Of a DNA stretch of 13,283 bases, positions 1 to 7,152 are shown piece after piece. The notes below the pieces were generated by a model, which worked only from the letters and a program-made list of their open reading frames with translations, was not told where the DNA came from and did no database searches. The DNA is taken from the NCBI GenBank assembly GCA_018384465.1, contig JAHAYQ010000302.1, positions 1 through 13,283 of the forward strand. Direction: 5' to 3'. Both the position numbers and the translations under genes were made by a program. This DNA comes from Myroides sp. Its GTDB lineage: Bacteria > Bacteroidota > Bacteroidia > Flavobacteriales > Flavobacteriaceae. How positions within the stretch are numbered: the stretch's first letter is position 1; the number at the start of each line of letters is the position of its first letter.

Positions 1-2622
1 GCATTAATCGTTGTAGATGGTATTCCTATTAATTCAGGTATGTCGACATCTGGAACCGGAAACGGTTATTTGGCAGCTGATTCTCCTGTTGATTTTGGTA
101 ACGGTATGTCAGATATCAACCCAGAAGATATTGAGTCGGTAACGGTTTTAAAAGGTGCGGGGGCTACAGCTCTTTACGGATCAAGAGCAGCGAATGGTGC
201 TATTATGATTACAACAAAATCGGGTAATAGAAGTCAGGGGTTAGGTATTACCTTTAATTCTAACTTAAGTGTTGATGTAATTCAACGCTGGCCCGATTGG
301 CAAACTCAATACGGATCGGGTACGGGAAAAGTTTTTAACAATGCTGGTGAATTGTATTACTCGTATCAAGCAAGTGAAGATGGTCCTGCTACGCAAAGTA
401 ATCTAGGGTTTGGTCCCCGATTTAACGGACAAAATTATTTTCAGTATGATCCAGCGACAGGTACTATGGGAACCGAACGTACCTTATGGCAAAATTACGA
501 CAATGCACGCAAAGGTTTTTGGCGCACGGGTCTTACCTTAACAAACAGTTTATCATTTGCAGCTGGTAACGATAAAGGATCCATGAGAGCATCGGTAACC
601 TACCTTGATAACCAATGGATTATGCCCAACACTGGTTTTGAACGCGTTGCCATTTCTACGAAAGGTGATTACGAAATTGCAAAAGGTATTCGTTTAAATT
701 CTACTTTAAACTTCTATAACCGCAGCAGCGACAATTTGCCATCTACCGGTTATAACAACCATACCATTTCATATTTCATGATATTGACGAATGCCAATAA
801 CAATATTGATTGGTATCGAAAAATGTGGTTAGACGAGGGAAAAACCAGATTAAACAGTCCGTTTAGTACTTATTTAGACAATCCATTTGCTTTGGTACAC
901 GAGGTAATCAACAGTACAAACAGCAATACTTTTACAGGAAACATTAGCTTAGATATCGATTTTACCAAAAATTTAAAGTTAATGATGCGCTCTGGAATCA
1001 ATTCACAAAACGAATTTCGTCAATTAAAACGACCATACGATTTAGTGAAGTTTGCCACTGGTTATTATGAAAGACAAATGATTAATTCACAAGAAATTAA
1101 CACAGATTTCTTATTGACATACAAAGGCAACGACACAGGCGATTTTAATTACAGTTTATCTGCCGGAGGTAACATCATGAGCAATAAGTATCGCCGTATG
1201 GATGCCTCAGCTAACGGTCTTTCTGTACCCGATGTTTACAATTTGGCTAACGCCAGCGGAAGTGTACACGTAGAATCTTTAGATGCTCAGAAAAAAATTA
1301 ACAGTCTTTATGCTTTAGGTTCTTTTTCCTATAGAAATTTAGTGTTCTTAGATCTTACAGCACGTAACGACTGGTCATCAACCTTAGCTATGGGTAACAA
1401 CTCATATTTTTATCCATCAGCTAACTTAAGTTTTATTATGAGTGATGCTTTTGCATTTCCATTATGGATAGATTTTGCCAAGCTTCGCGCATCGGTTGCA
1501 GGCATTGGTAACGATACACAACCTTATGTAATAGACACTTATTATAATGTAAATGCATTTCCTGGATCCGCCACTGTTGATACGGCTTTATCTAATTATA
1601 ATTTGAAACCAGAAAAAACTATGGCTACAGAATTTGGAATCGATGCTCGTTTATTTGGTGATCGTTTCGGTTTTGATTTGGCTTATTACAATACCATTTC
1701 AGATAACCAAATTTTAAATGTTCCTTTAGATTATGCTACGGGTTATGCCAGTCAGTACATTAATGCTGGTAAGGTTCAAAACCGCGGATTAGAAGCTATG
1801 GTGTATTTTTCACCTGTAAAAACACCTAATTTTCAATGGCGCACTACTTTCACTTATGCCAAGAATAAAAACGAAATTCTTGAATTAGCAGCAGATATTG
1901 AAGGTGGAGAAGAACAAGTTTTAGCCACATCAGGTACTGTATCGATCATTGGAAAAGTGGGTGGATCAACAGGTGATATGTACGGTTTTGGTTTTGTTCG
2001 CAACGAAGAAGGGAAAATTATTTATGATGCCACTACCGGATTGCCGGTTCGTCCAAGTACTGAAACGTATCAAGGAAACGCCTATGCTGATTGGAAAGGT
2101 GGTTGGACAAATAATTTTAGTTATAAGGGATGGAATCTTGGTGTTACTTTAGATGGATCTTTCGGTGGAAAACTATATTCACAATCGTATCACAAGATGA
2201 TGGAGCACGGACATTTGAACGAATCTTTAATGGGACGTGAAGAAGGTTTTATTATTGGTGATGGTGTCATTCAAAATGCTGATGGCAGTTATTCTCCAAA
2301 TACTAAAAAAGTAGCCGTACCCGATTATTATTCCGAGTATTACCGTCGTGCCAACGTAGAGGCTAATACGTTCGACGCTACTTGGGTAAAACTCCGTGAA
2401 ATTAGTGTTTCGTACAGTTTTCCAAAATCGTTTTTAGATCGTCATAAATTAAAAGGACTTACACTAAGTGCTTTTGGTAGAAATCTTTATACATGGAGCG
2501 ATTTCCCTATCTACGATCCAGAAACAGCTGCATTAAACGGAGCGAATATGGTGCCAGGTGTAGAAATGGGTCAATTGCCATCGCCTGCAACCTATGGTTT
2601 CAACTTAAAAGTAAGTTTATAA
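1..2622 (+). CDS. SusC/RagA-family TonB-linked outer-membrane transporter, 5' end cut by the window
   Basis: The open frame runs back to base 1, so the first visible ATG (40) is internal: codons 1-39 read ALIVVDGIPINSG, a classic SusC plug-domain segment. 873 residues are visible, against roughly 1000 for the family, so the signal peptide, any carboxypeptidase-like domain, the TonB box and the start of the plug are missing. The rest of the plug follows at visible residues 38-75 (DIESVTVLKGAGATALYGSR, then ANGAIMITTKSG). The remainder is a beta-barrel rich in alternating aromatic strands, ending in GFNLKVSL. SusC proteins form TonB-powered channels in the outer membrane, capped by a SusD lipoprotein; the SusD gene follows after 13 nt, so the two are co-transcribed. 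Family assignment is secure. The substrate is unknown: no degradative enzyme, sensor or sigma factor lies beside it in view. A siderophore operon lies nearby but on the opposite strand, which is weak evidence for an iron-related role. Confidence 0.96.
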   Translation, partial: ALIVVDGIPINSGMSTSGTGNGYLAADSPVDFGNGMSDINPEDIESVTVLKGAGATALYGSRAANGAIMITTKSGNRSQGLGITFNSNLSVDVIQRWPDWQTQYGSGTGKVFNNAGELYYSYQASEDGPATQSNLGFGPRFNGQNYFQYDPATGTMGTERTLWQNYDNARKGFWRTGLTLTNSLSFAAGNDKGSMRASVTYLDNQWIMPNTGFERVAISTKGDYEIAKGIRLNSTLNFYNRSSDNLPSTGYNNHTISYFMILTNANNNIDWYRKMWLDEGKTRLNSPFSTYLDNPFALVHEVINSTNSNTFTGNISLDIDFTKNLKLMMRSGINSQNEFRQLKRPYDLVKFATGYYERQMINSQEINTDFLLTYKGNDTGDFNYSLSAGGNIMSNKYRRMDASANGLSVPDVYNLANASGSVHVESLDAQKKINSLYALGSFSYRNLVFLDLTARNDWSSTLAMGNNSYFYPSANLSFIMSDAFAFPLWIDFAKLRASVAGIGNDTQPYVIDTYYNVNAFPGSATVDTALSNYNLKPEKTMATEFGIDARLFGDRFGFDLAYYNTISDNQILNVPLDYATGYASQYINAGKVQNRGLEAMVYFSPVKTPNFQWRTTFTYAKNKNEILELAADIEGGEEQVLATSGTVSIIGKVGGSTGDMYGFGFVRNEEGKIIYDATTGLPVRPSTETYQGNAYADWKGGWTNNFSYKGWNLGVTLDGSFGGKLYSQSYHKMMEHGHLNESLMGREEGFIIGDGVIQNADGSYSPNTKKVAVPDYYSEYYRRANVEANTFDATWVKLREISVSYSFPKSFLDRHKLKGLTLSAFGRNLYTWSDFPIYDPETAALNGANMVPGVEMGQLPSPATYGFNLKVSL

Positions 2623-2635
2623 ACAGTAAGAAAAA

Positions 2636-4087
2636 ATGAAAAATATTAAATACAGCATCATCGCACTTATAGCTGCAAGTACATTAAATAGTTGTACGGC
2701 AGATTTTGAAGAGATCAATACCGATCCTAACCGTTTAGAAACTATTAGTCCGGCATCTCTTTTAAATCCAATTTTATACGGGTTAACAAATCACAATTCT
2801 TATTCGGCTTGGCACAACCGTACTGCGCATCTTATGCAAGGTATTGTTCCTTATCCATCAAACGATGCTTTAGGTTATCACCGTTATTGGGTAACCGATG
2901 CTATAGGTCAAACCATGTGGAATAACCATTATCGTTGGTTAAAAAATATTGTAGAAATGGAACAAGCCGCCATTGCCGCAAACGATGTAAATTATCAAGC
3001 CATTGCGCTTACTTTAAAAGCTTGGAGTTTTGCAAACTTAACTGATGTATTTGGAGATATACCCTTTGAGGAGGCACTACAAGGTGATCAAGGAATAACT
3101 AAACCTAAATTTCAAAGTCAACAAGTAATTTACGAAGCGGTATTGGGATATTTAGAAGAAGCCAATGCTTTATACGACACATCGAAACCATTAATTTATG
3201 CGCCCGACCTTCTTTACGGAGATCGTGGACCACAAGCAGTAGCCAATTGGCAAAAGTTAACTAACTCGTTACATTTACGTATGTTATTGAGATTAAGCGA
3301 CGTGCAACCTAGTGAATCTATTGCTAAAATTAATACTATGTTGAACGATGGCGGCACCTACCCTATTTTTACATCATCTGCAGACGATGCCATACTTATC
3401 AACACAGGCGTATCGCCTAACACCACACCATGGCCGCGTATTCAAGATTATGCTTCTAATAAAAGGTTATCTACCTTTTTTGTAGACACTTTATTGGCTT
3501 GGAACGATCCACGATTACCTTTTTGGGCAACTCAGGCGACCAATTTAGACAAGGAACCTATTGGCTATAAAGGCATCGATTCTGGATATTCGTTTGAAAG
3601 TTATATAGATTACACACCATCGTCACCGAATAACAATACAGCATTAGCACCTATGAAAAACATTGTAATGACGTATTCGGAAGTTGCTTTTATACAATCA
3701 GAATTAGCTTTTAAAGGTCTGATAAGTGGAGATGCCGAAAGTTTATATAAACAAGGTGTTGAAGCAGCAATGGCTATTTGGAACATTGATTTACCATCTG
3801 ATTATTTTGAAAATGAAGATGTGGTATTTAACAACTCGTTAGAACAAATTATGCTTCAAAAGTACTTTGCTTTGTATTTTACAGATAATCAACAGTGGTT
3901 AGAATACCGCAGAACGGGCTATCCACTACTACCTAAACATCCTGATTTATTTAATAACGGTGATATGCCAGTACGTTATCCTTATCCGCAAGATGTAAAA
4001 CGTCAGAACACTGAAAATTATCAAGACGCTGTAAACAATATGGGCGGAGATGACATTAATACTCGAGTATGGTGGGATGTTAATTAG
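2636..4087 (+). CDS. SusD/RagB-like nutrient-binding outer-membrane lipoprotein
   Basis: 483 residues. The N-terminus is a lipoprotein signal peptide: positive start (MKNIK), hydrophobic stretch, lipobox LNSC with the acylated Cys at residue 20. The acidic residues just after it (CTADFEE) fit a Bacteroidota surface-export signal. Next come FEEINTDPN (25-32) and SPASLLNPILYG (38-49), hallmarks of the SusD-like subfamily I know as PF12771 (SusD-like_2). The body is helical and TPR-like, with motifs such as LKAWSFANLTDVFGDIPFEE and a C-terminal region rich in Trp, Tyr and Pro, as usual in SusD. These proteins sit as a lid over the SusC barrel and capture the ligand. The gene follows the SusC gene after 13 nt, with an A-rich leader and no Shine-Dalgarno, and is followed by a terminator hairpin, so the pair forms the end of one operon. 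The ligand is not predictable; this subfamily is often found without glycoside hydrolases. Confidence 0.95.
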   Translation: MKNIKYSIIALIAASTLNSCTADFEEINTDPNRLETISPASLLNPILYGLTNHNSYSAWHNRTAHLMQGIVPYPSNDALGYHRYWVTDAIGQTMWNNHYRWLKNIVEMEQAAIAANDVNYQAIALTLKAWSFANLTDVFGDIPFEEALQGDQGITKPKFQSQQVIYEAVLGYLEEANALYDTSKPLIYAPDLLYGDRGPQAVANWQKLTNSLHLRMLLRLSDVQPSESIAKINTMLNDGGTYPIFTSSADDAILINTGVSPNTTPWPRIQDYASNKRLSTFFVDTLLAWNDPRLPFWATQATNLDKEPIGYKGIDSGYSFESYIDYTPSSPNNNTALAPMKNIVMTYSEVAFIQSELAFKGLISGDAESLYKQGVEAAMAIWNIDLPSDYFENEDVVFNNSLEQIMLQKYFALYFTDNQQWLEYRRTGYPLLPKHPDLFNNGDMPVRYPYPQDVKRQNTENYQDAVNNMGGDDINTRVWWDVN

Positions 4088-4132
4088 TCTCTATATTAGT
4101 AAAGATACAGTTTTTAAATGATAAAAAAAATT

Positions 4133-4166
4133 AACAGTAGTGACTAAAAGTTGCTACTGTTTTTAT
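4133..4166 (+). terminator. Intrinsic terminator after the susC-susD pair
   Basis: AACAGTAG (4133-4140) pairs with CTACTGTT (4154-4161). The stem can extend inwards through two G-U pairs and three Watson-Crick pairs to an AAA loop. A T-rich tract follows. It lies 46 nt after the SusD stop codon and before the separate lipocalin promoter. Confidence 0.75.
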
Positions 4167-4229
4167 TTTATAAGAATTTGAAGCGAAGCGATTTTTTATA
4201 TTACTCTTACTTTTATAAAGTTTTTTTTG

Positions 4230-4237
4230 TAACTTTA
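4230..4237 (+). promoter_or_regulatory. Candidate -7 box of the lipocalin gene
   Basis: TAACTTTA matches the Bacteroidota -7 consensus TAnnTTTG in all but the last base. It lies 12 nt before the lipocalin ATG, so the leader would be only a few bases long. I see no clear TTG -33 element at the expected distance upstream; the region there is a T-rich run. Confidence 0.5.
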
Positions 4238-4249
4238 GAATAAAAAATC

Positions 4250-4786
4250 ATGCAAAGAAAGAAAATTTTATTAACAGCCGGAGCTATAGGTGTGGGGTCT
4301 TTAGCCTACTTAGCGCTACAAAGAAAGAAAGATACAGACGACATTAAGGTAGTAACTCCTTTTGACCTTAACAGGTATTTAGGTCGTTGGTACGAGATTG
4401 CTCGTTTAGATTTTGTTCACGAAAAAAATTTAAGTCACACAACGGCGCATTATAGTTTAAACAAAAACAACACTATTAAAGTTGTTAATCAAGGGTGGCA
4501 TACTGAAAAAGAAGAATGGCAAATTGCCGAAGGCAAAGCAAAACCACGTATGAAAAATACTGGAGCGTTAAAGGTATCTTTTTGGGGACCTTTCTATGAC
4601 GAATACAATGTGGTAGAAATTGCCGGAGATTATCAGTATGCGTTAGTTTTTGGAAGAAATACTGATTATATGTGGATTCTTTCACGAGAAAAAACCATAC
4701 CCGATATCATTAAACAATATTTTTTATTGAAAGCAGAAAGCTTTGGCTATCAAACCGATAAATTGGTGTGGCCAGCACACGATTAA
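4250..4786 (+). CDS. Blc-type lipocalin with an N-terminal membrane anchor
   Basis: 178 residues. The three lipocalin signature regions are present: GRWYEIARLD (45-54), YNVVEIAGDYQYALVFG (119-135) and the Arg-bearing WILSR (142-146). LKVSFWGPFYDEYNV is characteristic of the bacterial Blc branch. Blc proteins are small beta-barrels that bind lysophospholipids or fatty acids and are linked to envelope stress and membrane repair. Unlike E. coli Blc, which is an outer-membrane lipoprotein, this protein contains no cysteine at all. Residues 6-23 instead form one hydrophobic segment flanked by Arg/Lys on both sides (RKK before, QRKK after), which looks like an uncleaved signal anchor. It is therefore probably tethered to the inner membrane, with the barrel in the periplasm if the topology is N-in. 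The gene stands alone, with its own -7 box upstream and a strong terminator downstream. The ATG is the first start after the promoter and gives the family's usual length. Confidence 0.93.
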   Translation: MQRKKILLTAGAIGVGSLAYLALQRKKDTDDIKVVTPFDLNRYLGRWYEIARLDFVHEKNLSHTTAHYSLNKNNTIKVVNQGWHTEKEEWQIAEGKAKPRMKNTGALKVSFWGPFYDEYNVVEIAGDYQYALVFGRNTDYMWILSREKTIPDIIKQYFLLKAESFGYQTDKLVWPAHD

Positions 4787-4829
4787 TTATTTTAGTTTGT
4801 TGCACGCACCTAATTAAGCACTACTATTT

Positions 4830-4862
4830 ATAACGCTTTTCATTTGGAAAGCGTTATTTTTT
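4830..4862 (+). terminator. Strong intrinsic terminator of the lipocalin gene
   Basis: A perfect 10-bp stem (ATAACGCTTT at 4830-4839 with AAAGCGTTAT at 4848-4857) can extend by a T-G and a C-G pair to an ATTT loop. A run of T follows, up to 4862. It lies 43 nt after the lipocalin stop codon. Confidence 0.9.
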
Positions 4863-4935
4863 AGAATAATATAAATCTTTTCTGCCTATAATTATCAACT
4901 CTTATCATCACTTATTAATTGAGTTCACTTCAATA

Positions 4936-4962
4936 AAAAAATACCCACGAAAAATCGTGGGT
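4936..4962 (-). terminator. GC-rich intrinsic terminator of an orphan minus-strand transcript
   Basis: Read on the minus strand, ACCCACGA, a TTTT loop and TCGTGGGT form a perfect 8-bp stem (4943-4950 with 4955-4962), followed by ATTTTTTTATTG. The T-run is on the minus side only, so it terminates transcripts coming from higher coordinates. The siderophore operon already has its own terminator about 270 nt upstream of it, which suggests a further transcript ends here. Confidence 0.8.
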
Positions 4963-5120
4963 GTAAGATAAGTAGTGTTTAAATTGTCCATCGAAATGGA
5001 ATTTATTGTTGAAATTACGCTTTTTTATCAGCTAAATAATTATTAGTTATTCTTTCTAATCATTTATTGTTTAAGCCTGTTACATAAAAAACTTCAGGTA
5101 TATATAGTTTTTTTTTTAAT
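4936..5120 (-). ncRNA. Candidate small RNA, about 185 nt
   Basis: The span from the predicted start (about 5120) to the terminator has no plausible ORF. The best frames are a 6-codon one and a 27-codon one that runs through the terminator hairpin. It is bounded upstream by a -33/-7 promoter (5127-5153) and downstream by a GC-rich terminator. Inside is a hairpin at 4981-5004: on the RNA, AAATTCCAT, a UUCG tetraloop, then ATGG, a 2-nt AC bulge and AATTT. A weaker CCTG/CAGG stem lies near the 5' end, and an ATTAG/CTAAT stem lies in the middle. I do not recognise it as a known family; 6S-Flavo or another flavobacterial RNA cannot be excluded from memory. The ends are inferred from the promoter and terminator only. 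Confidence 0.5.
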
Positions 5121-5126
5121 TGAATG

Positions 5127-5153
5127 TAAAGTTAGTTTATTGTTTTGGAACAA
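5127..5153 (-). promoter_or_regulatory. Candidate promoter of the small RNA
   Basis: On the minus strand there is a -7 box TAACTTTA (5134 to 5127; consensus TAnnTTTG) preceded by TTG (5153 to 5151) with a 16-nt spacer, close to the usual Bacteroidota -33/-7 layout. Transcription would start near 5120. The TTG lies in a short palindrome, AAAAG-TTCG-CTTTT on the minus strand (5152-5165). Confidence 0.5.
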
Positions 5154-5166
5154 AAGCGAACTTTTA

Positions 5167-5206
5167 TGTGAATGCCCCTTTTTATTGTGTGAATGGCCTT
5201 TTTTTT
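5167..5206 (-). promoter_or_regulatory. Two direct repeats phased by 21 bp, upstream of the small-RNA promoter
   Basis: On the plus strand TGTGAATG occurs at 5167-5174 and 5188-5195. Each copy is followed by a short G/C block (CCCC or GCC) and a T-run. On the minus strand this reads GG-rich bases then CATTCACA, twice, exactly two helical turns apart, ending 13 nt upstream of the TTG -33 element. Direct repeats of 8-10 bp on a 21-22 bp period are the binding pattern of LytTR-domain response regulators; the E. coli YpdB site, as I recall it, is GGCATTTCAT twice with an 11-bp spacer, close in sequence too. The regulator assignment is inference. Confidence 0.5.
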
Positions 5207-5228
5207 GAAATCAGATGACTGATACCAC

Positions 5229-5253
5229 AAAAATCCCTCTTTTAAGGAGGGAT
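5229..5253 (-). terminator. Intrinsic terminator of the siderophore operon
   Basis: On the minus strand, ATCCCTC (5253 to 5247), a 7-nt loop and GAGGGAT (5239 to 5233) form a perfect 7-bp stem followed by four more T (5 T in all). It lies about 88 nt after the stop codon of the siderophore-interacting protein. The T-tract is short, so termination may be incomplete. Confidence 0.7.
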
Positions 5254-5340
5254 AATGAGATGTAAAAGTATCTAAACAAAACTAGATTTATAATTTTGGT
5301 TATACAATTTTACTAAGGCTATTAACAATACATGTTTTTT

Positions 5341-6171
5341 TTATACATCTTCCATAGATTTTTTTTCAGCTTGTCGGTCTTTTACCGATTGATCTTCGGC
5401 TACGCCACTTTTCCAATACGAATAGGCATTTAATTCGTTGGTTTGCCATCCTAATTCTTTGCGCAAATACATTCGTATGGCTTTTACAGAGGAAAATTCA
5501 GAAGCTACCAAGCCAAACTTAGACACATCATTGGGAATTTCGATACTTTTCACTTGTTCAAAAAGTGTACTACTCTTGTCAGGTTCTGAGTTATGAATCC
5601 ATTTAAAATCAATAGTTGCATTGGTTTTTAAATCTTGTTCATCTTCTTTTGTAGGTACTTCGATTAAGCAAACACCTTTTGCAGAAGCTGGTAATTTCTC
5701 TAAAACAGCACTAATAACAGGTAAAGCGGTGGCATCGCCTGCAAATAAAAACCATTCGGCAGTGGCAGGATAAAGCTCTTTAGGTTCGGTACGCATGGCT
5801 ACTCCTAATTCGGCTCCAAGTTCTGCATTTATAGCCCAAGCTGAAGCCGGTCCGTTTTCTCCATGGTGTACAAAATCAATGATTAATTCACCTTTTTCTA
5901 AATCAATGCCTCTATGTGTATAAGTTCGCACGGATGGTGCTACTTCTTGTGGGGGATGAATCCAACTATGGGTGGCTTCGTCTAATTCAGGTAAATAAAC
6001 TTTTGCTACCCCTTGTGGAGGAATAAAAATTTTATTGTTGTCTCCGATAGTTGTATTTTTAAAAACGCTAACATCGCCTGATAAGGTTATACGAATAAAA
6101 TGAGGTGTGAGGTATTTTTTCGATTGTAATCGAAAAACTTCTCGAGCTGTATTTTTAATTTGTTTTGACAT
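5341..6171 (-). CDS. Siderophore-interacting protein (SIP family, FAD-dependent ferric-siderophore reductase)
   Basis: 276 residues, full length for the family. The N-terminal FAD-binding barrel carries RTYT (82-85), the FAD-contacting R-x-Y-T motif, and FVHHGENGPASAWA (100-113), a strongly conserved SIP block. The C-terminal NAD(P)H-binding part has FAGDATALP (143-151) and YWKSGVAED (252-260). Proteins of this type (ViuB, FscN, YqjH relatives) act in the cytoplasm, reducing Fe(III) in imported siderophores so that Fe(II) is released. There is no signal peptide, as expected. It is the last gene of the operon, starting 21 nt after the stop of the binding-protein gene and followed by a hairpin terminator. 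Its place behind a catecholate-type ABC importer supports a role in removing iron from the same ligand. The electron donor (NADPH, NADH or ferredoxin) cannot be told from the sequence. Confidence 0.95.
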   Translation of the reverse strand: MSKQIKNTAREVFRLQSKKYLTPHFIRITLSGDVSVFKNTTIGDNNKIFIPPQGVAKVYLPELDEATHSWIHPPQEVAPSVRTYTHRGIDLEKGELIIDFVHHGENGPASAWAINAELGAELGVAMRTEPKELYPATAEWFLFAGDATALPVISAVLEKLPASAKGVCLIEVPTKEDEQDLKTNATIDFKWIHNSEPDKSSTLFEQVKSIEIPNDVSKFGLVASEFSSVKAIRMYLRKELGWQTNELNAYSYWKSGVAEDQSVKDRQAEKKSMEDV

Positions 6172-6192
6172 GGACTGAAATTTAGTTATCTA

Positions 6193-7134
6193 TTACAAAC
6201 TTTCTTCGATTTCGCTAATCATTCTTTTAATAGAATTTACACCGCCACCGGCTAAATACCAAATTTCTGAATCTAAATAAATAATTTTACCCTTTTTATA
6301 AGCATTGGTTTGTTGAATCAAACGGTTTTCTATGGCTTCTTTATTGGTAGCAGTGCCATCTACAACAACTGTACGGTCAATAATGTATAGGTAATCAGGA
6401 TTAGCTTCTTGAATAAATTCGTTCGATATGGTTTGCCCGTGTCGAGCTGCCTCTAAGTTTTCAACTGCTTCAGGCATACCTAATACATCATGGATCATCC
6501 CAAATCGAGATCCTTTTCCATACGCACTAAATCTACCATTATTATGCAATACCACCAATGCTTTTTTATTGGTTTCTTGTATTTTTTCACGTACTGAGGT
6601 AATTTGTTCGTTGAGCTTGTTTAAAAAGATGTCGGTTTCTTCTTTTTTGTCAAACAAATCCCCAAAAATTGCTAAATTTTTACCTAATGAAGTCATATAA
6701 TTAGTATAATCAATCTCGGTATAAAGCGTTGGAGCAATCTTAGATAGTTCAGCATAGGCGTCTTGCGTTCTTCCGGACATAAAAATTACATCTGGATCAA
6801 CTTCATTAAGTTTTTCAAAATCGATCTCTTTAACGGTACCTATGTCGATTATCGAAGCATCATTTTTGTAAGCGGCTAAGTGTTTAGGCAAATTGGCTTT
6901 AGGCATGGCTACTACTTTAAGATCTAAATACTCTAAAGCTTCTAAAGATGCGTAATCTAATACTGCAATTCGTTGTGGATTTTTTGGTACTTCTACTGTT
7001 CCTAACGCATGGGTTATTGTTATAATTTCATTAGTTGTTGTAGCTTCTGTTTGCTCTTTGGCAGTATCGTTTTTGCAAGCTGTGACTAATAAAGCAGCTG
7101 CTCCTAAAATGATGGATGGAATGGTGTGTTTCAT
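6193..7134 (-). CDS. Ferric-siderophore substrate-binding lipoprotein (FatB/CeuE/YclQ type)
   Basis: 313 residues. The lipoprotein signal peptide ends in VTAC, with the acylated Cys at residue 20, followed by a Thr/Glu-rich linker and a two-lobed helical-backbone binding fold (PF01497). HALGTVEVPKNPQRIAVLDY (42-61) opens the N-terminal lobe. SRFGMIHDVLGMP (209-221), RHGQTISNEF (231-240), NPDYLYIIDR (245-254) and IWYLAGGG (291-298) are typical of the catecholate-binding branch that includes CeuE, FatB, VctP and YclQ. H232 and Y293 are 61 residues apart, as are the iron-coordinating His and Tyr I recall in Campylobacter CeuE (227 and 288). R122, R209 and R254 match the positions of the three Arg of that pocket. 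The protein should hold the ferric siderophore on the outer face of the inner membrane and deliver it to the permeases. It starts 18 nt after the ATPase stop. The exact ligand is unknown. Confidence 0.93.
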   Translation of the reverse strand: MKHTIPSIILGAAALLVTACKNDTAKEQTEATTTNEIITITHALGTVEVPKNPQRIAVLDYASLEALEYLDLKVVAMPKANLPKHLAAYKNDASIIDIGTVKEIDFEKLNEVDPDVIFMSGRTQDAYAELSKIAPTLYTEIDYTNYMTSLGKNLAIFGDLFDKKEETDIFLNKLNEQITSVREKIQETNKKALVVLHNNGRFSAYGKGSRFGMIHDVLGMPEAVENLEAARHGQTISNEFIQEANPDYLYIIDRTVVVDGTATNKEAIENRLIQQTNAYKKGKIIYLDSEIWYLAGGGVNSIKRMISEIEESL

Positions 7135-7152
7135 ATTTATTTGTGGTTTAAA

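Larger units (their letters stand above)
4787..5340. other. 554-bp gap without a protein gene, between convergent operons
   Basis: I find no credible coding sequence on either strand. From left to right it contains the lipocalin terminator (4830-4862), a minus-strand terminator (4936-4962), a probable minus-strand non-coding transcript (about 4936-5120) with its promoter (5127-5153), two phased direct repeats (5167-5206), the siderophore operon terminator (5229-5253), and about 85 nt of AT-rich sequence before the end of the reductase gene. Confidence 0.8.

Noticed and set aside
40..42. ATG as the start of the SusC-like gene
   Set aside because: The frame is open back to base 1 and encodes the conserved plug segment ALIVVDGIPINSG, so the gene begins outside the window.
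1..4087. A polysaccharide utilisation locus
   Set aside because: Only the SusC and SusD homologues are seen; no glycoside hydrolase, lyase, SusE/F-like protein or hybrid sensor is in the window, so carbohydrate as the substrate is unsupported.
4908..4991. A 27-codon minus-strand ORF (starting MDNLNTTYLTP) inside the middle gap
   Set aside because: It reads straight through the strong GC-rich terminator hairpin and its T-run, starts inside the UUCG hairpin and has no leader signals, so it is more likely chance reading of a non-coding transcript.
5043..5063. A 6-codon ORF (MIRKNN) in the candidate small RNA
   Set aside because: Too short to assess, without a ribosome-binding context or recognisable leader-peptide features such as runs of one amino acid.
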